64,000 nucleotides of DNA, from NCBI GenBank assembly GCA_012934845.2, contig WNNJ02002030.1:1-64000 (forward strand). Reading direction: 5' to 3'. How positions within the stretch are numbered: position 1 is the first letter of the stretch; each line of letters begins with the position of its first letter. Shown one piece after another: positions 57,096 through 64,000 of the stretch. The DNA is from Pomphorhynchus laevis. Taxonomy: Eukaryota > Acanthocephala > Palaeacanthocephala > Echinorhynchida > Pomphorhynchidae. Position numbers and translations under genes: made by a program. The notes under the pieces are model-generated. The model searched no databases. It worked only from the letters and a program-made list of their open reading frames with translations, and was not told the DNA's origin.

Positions 57096-57300
57096 ACGAG
57101 TTAACTGATCGTCATCCAACATTAAAAAGATCGAAAAGTGAAGCGTATACATTTTATCAGTAGCTGATGACTCCATCAATACTGAAATATAGCTTATTGC
57201 TGGTGGCTTAAAAATATAGGATTAAAGTAGCGTGCAGTACCATCAAAAAATTTCAATTGTAACAATTACCTCACAATTATATTAACTTGAATTAAAAATC
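57096..57300. repeat. Tandem array, right part after the LINE
   Basis: This continues the unit interrupted at 53117: GATCGTCATCCAACATT, ATCAGTAGCTGATGA and TTTCAATTGTAACAAT blocks occur in the same order and spacing as in the two left units. Confidence 0.78.
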
Positions 57301-58713
57301 TAGGAAAAATGTTTGCATTATATAATCTATATATAATATTTATATATAATATTTCCCTACTAGTAAGGTTAACCAAGATTTACACCTTGTATACCTAGAT
57401 AATATCTAGAAAATATATATACACTCTTAGTATTTTCAAAAAGCATCACTGTCCGTGATCAGCTCGAAAGATTTTACATTGTCTACTGCATGTTCATATA
57501 AAACCATATGTTGATGTATTTTGTTTATTACAGTCAAGTTCTGTATCTCCTCTTCAACCATGGCAACATATACAGCTTATTTAAAGAGAATACTTTGTTA
57601 TTGGTCATAATATCATAAATTATTCTCATTTAGAAAGCTATTCGCTATCTACTAAGTTCAATAACAACACATGCCCAGCAATGACCTGTCCGAGATCGAT
57701 CAGTCCAAATTTGATTTGCCCAAAACTCTAATTTGCAAGCTAAGCATTTTACGATTTGTCTGCATATATTTTTTATTAACCACGAAGGATTTAAAATGAT
57801 TTTGTATAAAGCCTAGACCCCAGTAGACGCCTATGCGCCTGAGAGATACGAATTCTTGAAAAGCAAGCATGTTCAGTCTGTGATGTGACTTTGTGGTTGA
57901 AACTTAGCAATTATTGCAAAGTTTGAATAAAAAAATATTTAATTAAATAAATATTTTGATAAAATATTTGAATTAAAATAAAAAACCATTTATACTCCTC
58001 AGAACAATTTGGTTTTTTGAAATTATATTCTCAATAATAATTTTGTCCAAACCAAAAAAATTCAAGGAATATTTGTTAATATGAGTAAACTTATTTAATT
58101 TTTAATTTAATTAAAAAATAATTAATTTTTTTAGTGATTTAAACTTATTTCTCCTAAAAAATTAGATTAATAGTATTTTGTGAAATAAAAAAATTTCGAA
58201 ACTGTTTGTTGCAACAATTTTTCCAAACTCGATATGAAAATATCGAGTTTACAACTAATGAACTAATGACTTTTTTATGATTTTGTATTGTAGCAAAGAC
58301 ATTTAACCACTGAGTGGTATTTGCATTTACGAAAATCTTTTTTTGTGAAGCAGATTTTATCTCGTTAATTATTGATTATTTATCCGGAATATTAACACAT
58401 AATTAACCCATAAATTCATTAAGAGTATACAAAAATTGATGATAGACGGTGACTATTTATTGAATTCGCTATCTGCTGTGATGATATCCGAGATATCAGA
58501 GTATGTTTATTTTTAAATCAATTAACAATTAATATATTAAATTAAATTTAATAATAATTTATTTATTAAAAAAATTACCATTAATATCATTACTTAATAT
58601 ATTAATTAATAATTAAATAGTAAATTATATTTAATATTTATAACATTTAAATATTATGATATTTAACATTAAATAGTAAAAATTAATATTAATAATTAAA
58701 TAATATAAACTAT
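57301..58713. other. Intron of the mucin-like gene, AT-rich
   Basis: No exon was recognised, but a short one could hide here, since the donor and acceptor phases of the two large exons were not matched. Confidence 0.4.
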
Positions 58714-61137
58714 TCAATAATTCTGCAATAGCATTATTACAGTATCTGAATAATCTGTACGATTATAATTACTAAACTTAGTTGATACCGTTGACAACGA
58801 AAGATTTGAGTAATACGGTGTAGTTTCTGACAAAGGAGCAGATTGTGATTGAGTTGTTAAATTGGAAATTTGAATACTACTCTTACTAAATAATGTCAGT
58901 TGAATCAGTGGGCCACTGATATTTATTTTCTGTAATGTAGTCCTTGGATATAAATAAGACGACTGAGATGTACCTAAGTCATTCAAGGATAAGAGTAGTG
59001 TTTCAGTTGAGTTTGCCAGATATGTGGAATTCAATAATTCAGTTGTATTGGTGTTATCAGATTGGTGTGGATCTGATGAATGACGGATGCTTATCGACTG
59101 AAGTTCAGATGTTGTTACATGTGTACTAGAGAGGTTAGGTTCGATATCACTTGAATTGATAAATGTATAGTTTGCAGTTCTTATAGTTGACGGATCCGAT
59201 TGTACTGAAGTTGTTAAGTTATAAAACCATGTTGTACCCCCAGTTGAGAACGAGGGCAAATTCAACGGGTTAGTTATCTGCATTGATTCTTCTGTTGTAC
59301 TGTTAGTACCATGCAATGTCGATTCAACTGTACTTGTATTGTCAACCATAAAAGTCGTTCTAATCAATTGTTCTGATGACGATTGATTCGTTGACTTATA
59401 ATATGCACTCGTGCCGTCGCTATTCAATGATTTATTCAATGTTACATGTGTACTAGACAAGTTCGGTTTGATATCACTTGAATTGTAGTCTGTATAGCTT
59501 GCAGTTCTTATAGTTGACGGATCCGATTGTACTGAAGTTGTTAAGTTATAAAACCCTGTTGTACCCCCAGTTGAGAATGAGGGCAAATTCAACGGGTTAG
59601 TTATCTGCATTGATTCTTCTGTTGTACTGTTAGTGCCATGCAATGTCGATTTAACTGTACTTGGATTGTCAACCATAAAAGTCGTTCTAATCAATTGTTC
59701 TGATGACGATTGATTCGTTAACTCATAATGTGCACTCGTACCGTCGCTATTCAATGATTTATTCAATGTTACATGTGTACTAGACAAGCTCGGTTTGATA
59801 TCACTTGAATTGTAGTCTGTATAGCTTGCAGTTCTTATAGTTGACGGATCCGATTGTACTGAAGTTGTTAAGTTATAAAACCCTGTTGTACCCCCAGTTG
59901 AGAACGAGGGCAAATTCAACGGGTTAGTTATCTGCATTGATTCTTCTGTTGTACTGTTAGTACCATGCAATGTCGATTTAACTGTACTTGGATTGTCAAC
60001 CATAAAAGTCGTTCTAATCAATTGTTCTGATGACGATTGATTCGTTGACTCATAATGTGCACTCGTGCCGTCGCTATTCAATAAAAGCGAATCCGATGAA
60101 TGAAGGATGCTTATCGACTGAAGTTCAGATGTTGTTACATGTGTACTAGACAAGCTCGATTTGATATCACTTGAATTGTAGTCTGTATAGCTTGCAGTTC
60201 TTATAGTTGACGGATCCGATTGTACTGAAGTTGTTAAGTTATAAAACCCTGTTGTACCCCCAGTTGAGAACGAGGGCAAATTCAACGGCTTAGTTATCTG
60301 CATTGATTTTTCTGTTGTACCGTTAGTACCATGCAATGTAGATTTAACTGTACTTGGATTGTCAACCATAAAAGTCGTTCTAATCAATTGTTCTGATGCC
60401 GATGGATACGTTGACTCATAATGTGCACTCGTGCCGTCGCTATCCAATATATGCGGCGAATCAGATGAATTGTTGATATTTACCGATGTTGCATATAAGG
60501 TATACGAGGTAGTTGCACTTGATTGGCTAGTTATGTCAATTGTCAATATGAGAGGATTAGTTTGCGAATTTGTTGTTTGAGTGTCTAGCTTTTGGTCGGT
60601 TATGAAGAAGAAACAAAGTTTCGTAAAACGCAAAAGGTTTATAGAATATTGAGCACATACATATAATCCCGTGCTGATATTTTCGTTTAGCGCCAGCTCA
60701 CTTTGATAAGCATTTGTGTTGACGTATCTATCTGATATCCTTTGATACACTTCTTCAAACCTATTCTTACTATACAGCGTTTGAACTACAAACTGTCCAC
60801 ATTGCGCATTTATTTTTTCAGATTGATCCTGACTATCCTTTGTGTAGTTTTGAAACATATGCTTATATGCACAGTATCTAGTTACGTTTGCAACATTCAA
60901 CTTTGCGTTAACTGATAATCGTTTAACTTTATACCATTCTACATTTGGCCTTTGACCGTCATTATACAATTTACAGTTCAAATTTCTATCTCTGCGTTCT
61001 ACCAATGTATATTGATTTAATTCATCTGATAGATTTAACATCAGTCTGAATGTGTCATCAAGTTCACTTATTTCGTGCCATTCGTCAAAGAATCCGTGAG
61101 TAATGGTATATTTCATAACGATCCATAATATTAACAT
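58714..61137 (-). CDS. Ig-domain, mucin-like protein, N-terminal exon
   Basis: An 807-codon frame from ATG 61137, with an in-frame stop upstream. The start has a short hydrophobic stretch (LILWIV) that could be part of a signal peptide. Residues about 50-170 look like an Ig-type domain: LNCKL, VEWYKV about 15 residues on, and NISTGLYVCAQYS for the second cysteine. The remaining 600 residues are Ser/Thr-rich, with four long repeats of about 110-120 residues (DGTSAHYES, LIRTTFMVDNPST, LPSFSTGGTTGFYNLTTSVQ, IRTASYTDYNSSDI). The many N-x-S/T sites predict a heavily glycosylated stalk. The stop at 58714 is probably intronic. With the exon at 51267-51935 it would be a membrane-anchored surface glycoprotein. 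The family is not identified. Confidence 0.75.
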   Translation of the reverse strand: MLILWIVMKYTITHGFFDEWHEISELDDTFRLMLNLSDELNQYTLVERRDRNLNCKLYNDGQRPNVEWYKVKRLSVNAKLNVANVTRYCAYKHMFQNYTKDSQDQSEKINAQCGQFVVQTLYSKNRFEEVYQRISDRYVNTNAYQSELALNENISTGLYVCAQYSINLLRFTKLCFFFITDQKLDTQTTNSQTNPLILTIDITSQSSATTSYTLYATSVNINNSSDSPHILDSDGTSAHYESTYPSASEQLIRTTFMVDNPSTVKSTLHGTNGTTEKSMQITKPLNLPSFSTGGTTGFYNLTTSVQSDPSTIRTASYTDYNSSDIKSSLSSTHVTTSELQSISILHSSDSLLLNSDGTSAHYESTNQSSSEQLIRTTFMVDNPSTVKSTLHGTNSTTEESMQITNPLNLPSFSTGGTTGFYNLTTSVQSDPSTIRTASYTDYNSSDIKPSLSSTHVTLNKSLNSDGTSAHYELTNQSSSEQLIRTTFMVDNPSTVKSTLHGTNSTTEESMQITNPLNLPSFSTGGTTGFYNLTTSVQSDPSTIRTASYTDYNSSDIKPNLSSTHVTLNKSLNSDGTSAYYKSTNQSSSEQLIRTTFMVDNTSTVESTLHGTNSTTEESMQITNPLNLPSFSTGGTTWFYNLTTSVQSDPSTIRTANYTFINSSDIEPNLSSTHVTTSELQSISIRHSSDPHQSDNTNTTELLNSTYLANSTETLLLSLNDLGTSQSSYLYPRTTLQKINISGPLIQLTLFSKSSIQISNLTTQSQSAPLSETTPYYSNLSLSTVSTKFSNYNRTDYSDTVIMLLQNY
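59090..60450. repeat. Four coding tandem repeats of about 330-366 bp
   Basis: The marker CGTGCCGTCGCTAT, or a one-base variant, recurs at about 60428, 60064, 59737 and 59409. The units are nearly identical, and units one and four also carry an ELQSISI insertion that two and three lack. Frame is preserved, so copy number can vary without breaking the protein. Confidence 0.9.
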
Positions 61138-62284
61138 ACCGGGAGCATTTATATTTTAAACATTTCCAGCAATTTAAACAGAATAAAGATCTTTGTTGAT
61201 AAGATTATTGTAATTGTTTTTATCATTAATCTGTCTTATGCTGTAAAAATGTTTCCTAGAGCTATCATTTCTTTTCCTATCATTTATATATGAAGTATAA
61301 AATGCTGCTAATGCTGTAAATTGAAATTACAAATATGAAGTTAAGAAATTATTAAATAAATAATGTACCGTTACTATGTAAATTATTGTAAATTACTCTG
61401 CATTTTATTATGCATTTATTAGTACAACATTAGACTTGTTACCCTAGACTTATTTATTAATTAAATAAAAAATATTAATATTAAGATTGCAATTTACATT
61501 CTAGCTATAATAGGGTATTATAATTGGGTATATAGTATGCATGAATGTTCATGCAAAAATGTGTTGTAAAATATAAATTTTAAAATATGCTGATATATTA
61601 GTTTTATTTTTGGAATTTTTACGTTAGACTTATTTTAAAAAATAATAATATTCAACTTGCAATTTATATTTGTTAATAATTTATCAAAAATAAGTCAGCT
61701 ATAATTGGGATATTATTACCTTACATTGAAGGTAATAATATCCCTGATAAATCTAGTCATAGATTTAATAGTGAATATTAATATACTATTCATATCTTTA
61801 TAAAAAATAAATTTGTTCACTTATTGGATACACATCTATTATCAATTTAGTATTATATAAAGATAATATAAAGTATTATATTATATTATTTAGTATTATA
61901 TATAGTATAATAATATATATACTCAGATATAAAGATATTTGATATATTTATAACTCTTTATTAATGCACACATAATCAAAATATTGAAACATATATTTCA
62001 TATCTTTATATAATTTAGATTTATTTTTACATTGTTATGAACAAATTTATATTCTATAAATCTTAAATTTAAATCGGCTATAATTGGACTACTATTATCT
62101 CCAATTAGAATTCTTTTTTTGTCTAAATATAGATGTCCCTACTTTTAAAATAATTAATATACAAAATATTTGATGCTTTTATCAATTCAATTTTATCCAT
62201 ATATTTATATTTACTTGATGGCTGAATTTTTGTTAGATAGGCGTTATAGTTTTTATAACATATATATGTATATCTTTATCCGAA
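61138..62284. other. AT-rich intergenic upstream of the mucin-like gene
   Basis: No exon was seen; the promoter of the minus-strand gene should lie here. A short inverted member of the CATTCATGCATACC repeat is near 61535, and a GGTAATAATATCCC inverted repeat is at about 61705-61735. Confidence 0.4.
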
Positions 62285-63360
62285 TATAAGGTTAATTAAT
62301 TTTACTAACGCTTCTTTAATATCTACTAAATATTTCATTATTTAATGTATTATATTTTAAATTATATGGTATGCATGAATGATCATGCAAAAATCTTTTG
62401 ACGATAACATATATATGTATATCTTTTTCCGAATATAAAATTAATTAATTTTACTAACGCTTCTTTAATATCTACTAAACCTAGATTTGTATGAAGCGTA
62501 CTAAAATCGTATGTATTTATATTTTGAAAATTTATTCCTTTTGTCTGTTCTAAATATACTTTTGTAGAATTAATACTGAAATAGTGTGTAATACCAGTAT
62601 TAATTTCGATTACCTTGCAATATTTTTTAAAGTGTGCTTTATTTACTTTAAATATTTTATTTATATATTTTATTTATATATTTATAGACAGAAAGTTGTT
62701 TTAAACATTTAAACGCACTACATATGAACCTAGGTTTTATTGGATTTTTATGTAATTTTGTATTCCAATATAATATATGTATAGTTTTTCTTGGTGGTTT
62801 AATTATTATAACATATATGTATTTTATTTTCCGAAGATCTTATTAATAAATTTTTCTAATGCATATTAAATATCTGCTCAATCTAGATTTGTATAAAGCG
62901 TACCAAAATCGTATGTATTTATATTCTGAAAATTTGTTTATTTTGTGTGCTCTACAAATTCTTTTGTAGAATTAATACTGAAATCGCAATTTATACCATT
63001 ATTAATTTCGATTACCCCACAATATTTCTTGAAGTGTGCTTAATTACTTTAAGTATTTTATTCATATAAATAGAAAGTGGTTTAAATGTACATTTATTTA
63101 TTTATTCATTCATCTATTTATTTTAAAAAAAAGTTAATTAATTTTTCTAACGCTTCTTAAATATCTGCTAAATCTAAATTTGTATAAATCGTACTAAAAT
63201 CGTACGTATTTATATTCTGAACATTTATTCCTTTTGTGTTCTACAAATTCGTTTGTGGAATTAATACTGAAATAGTGTTTTATACCAGTATTAATTTCGA
63301 TTACCTTACAATATTTTTAGTGAGTTTTAATTGCACATTAAATTCCGTTTGATTTGCAGA
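62285..63360 (-). pseudogene. Three fragments resembling a Penelope-like reverse transcriptase start
   Basis: Three similar segments (about 62417-62680, 62845-63060, 63133-63335), plus a scrap at about 62285, lie in the same orientation. The first reads, on the minus strand, FKKYCKVIEINTG, INSTKVYLEQ, then INTYDFSTLHTNLGLVDIKEAL. The YDFSTLYTN core is characteristic of reverse transcriptases of Penelope-like elements. Only the first part of the domain is present; the catalytic region was not found. The second and third segments are clearly more decayed. This is a broken relic whose fragment has multiplied locally. Confidence 0.55.
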
Positions 63361-64000
63361 GGGTGGCAACTAGAAGCTTGGAAGTTTACGAGTGTCCACG
63401 TTGGTTATCTAAAAGATATAAAGATATATAAAGATATCTATAAAGATATTTAATATCTTTATACAATTTAGATTTATTTTTTAAACAGCTATCGAAAAAA
63501 GATATAAAGATATAATAAATATAAAGATATATACTACATATACAATAAATATATACTATATAAAGATATCTTTATATCTTTATAAATATATAAAGATATT
63601 TGCTATCTTTATATCTTTATTAATGCACACATATCATCAAAATATCGAAACATATATTGCATATCTTTATATAATTTAGATTTATTTTATAAACAGTTAT
63701 GAACAAATTCATATTTATGAACAAATTCATATTTATCAACAAATTCATATTATTGAATTTTTACCTAAAAAATCAAATATTACCTCCTTAAATAATCCAA
63801 TAATTAGTCAAGGTTACTATTGAATTATCACATAATTGTCCTGAAAAAGTACTTTATGGTATTAAAGTACCTTTTTATCCATGATTTAACATTGATTTTA
63901 TGAAGATAATCTTTAAAATTAATCTAGAGAATTTTTATTATAAATATAGTGATGTATGCGATAAAGATGGCAAGTTTAAAAAATTTAATTGAAATTTACA
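63361..64000. repeat. AT-rich edge with short AAAGATAT repeats
   Basis: AAAGATAT and ATATCTTTATA boxes recur many times at 63410-63680, and ACAAATTCATATTTAT is tandemly repeated at about 63710-63750. No gene was seen. Confidence 0.5.

Larger units (their letters stand above)
53110..57103 (-). mobile_element. Full-length I/Jockey-like LINE with target duplication
   Basis: Minus-strand non-LTR element of about 3.98 kb. ACGAGTTA occurs at 53110-53117 and 57096-57103, extended to 12 bp with one mismatch, as target duplication. At the 3' end is a (TTA)n tail (minus strand; plus 53118-53134). Both ORFs are uninterrupted. It sits inside the tandem array, and array sequence continues on the far side. 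Intact frames and a clear duplication indicate a recent insertion. Confidence 0.9.

Overview
The window is animal nuclear DNA. Its genes are interrupted by GT-AG introns, some only 45-48 bp long and others over 1 kb. The intergenic DNA is very AT-rich, and non-LTR retrotransposons, a Merlin-type DNA transposon and many short repeats are mixed in. The species cannot be fixed from the sequence. The mix of very short and long introns with high AT content occurs in several invertebrate groups, including flatworms.

Layout. 0-2 kb: a minus-strand exon with a thrombospondin-1-like cysteine pattern beside a 315-bp tandem array. 1.9-8.0 kb (+): a six-exon mitochondrial tryptophanyl-tRNA synthetase (WARS2). 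8.5-9.7 kb: a Merlin (IS1016/ISXO2-like) transposon with 8-bp target duplications. 10.5-16.2 kb (+): a six-exon ACSF3-like malonyl/acyl-CoA synthetase. 16.2-21.2 kb: repeats and a short Cys-rich ORF. 21.2-22.5 kb (+): a single-exon AAMP-like WD-repeat protein. 22.7-27.4 kb (-): a near-complete CR1-like LINE. 28.9-31.2 kb (+): two decayed LINE tails. 31.6-32.0 kb (+): IMMP2L, mitochondrial inner-membrane peptidase subunit 2. 32-45 kb: mostly repeats, with two doubtful small ORFs. 45.6-50.6 kb (-): two copies of a second CR1-like LINE lying head to tail. 51.3-61.1 kb (-): one probable gene for an Ig-domain, mucin-like, single-pass membrane protein. Its intron holds a tandem repeat array broken by a young, uninterrupted I/Jockey-like LINE (53.1-57.1 kb). 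62.3-63.4 kb (-): three decayed fragments resembling the start of a Penelope-like reverse transcriptase.

Three of the four recognisable housekeeping genes (WARS2, ACSF3, IMMP2L) act in mitochondria in other animals. Nothing shows that they are regulated together, so this may be chance.

The least expected signal is in the non-coding repeats. Several otherwise different repeat families (2.2, 15.3, 16.3, 36.9, 44.6 and 52.7 kb) carry GAAAC and CTGATGA boxes set among complementary arms. In the family at 2.2 and 15.3 kb the spacing is that of a hammerhead ribozyme core. In the others the boxes are in the opposite order, and the arms differ in sequence yet still pair from copy to copy.
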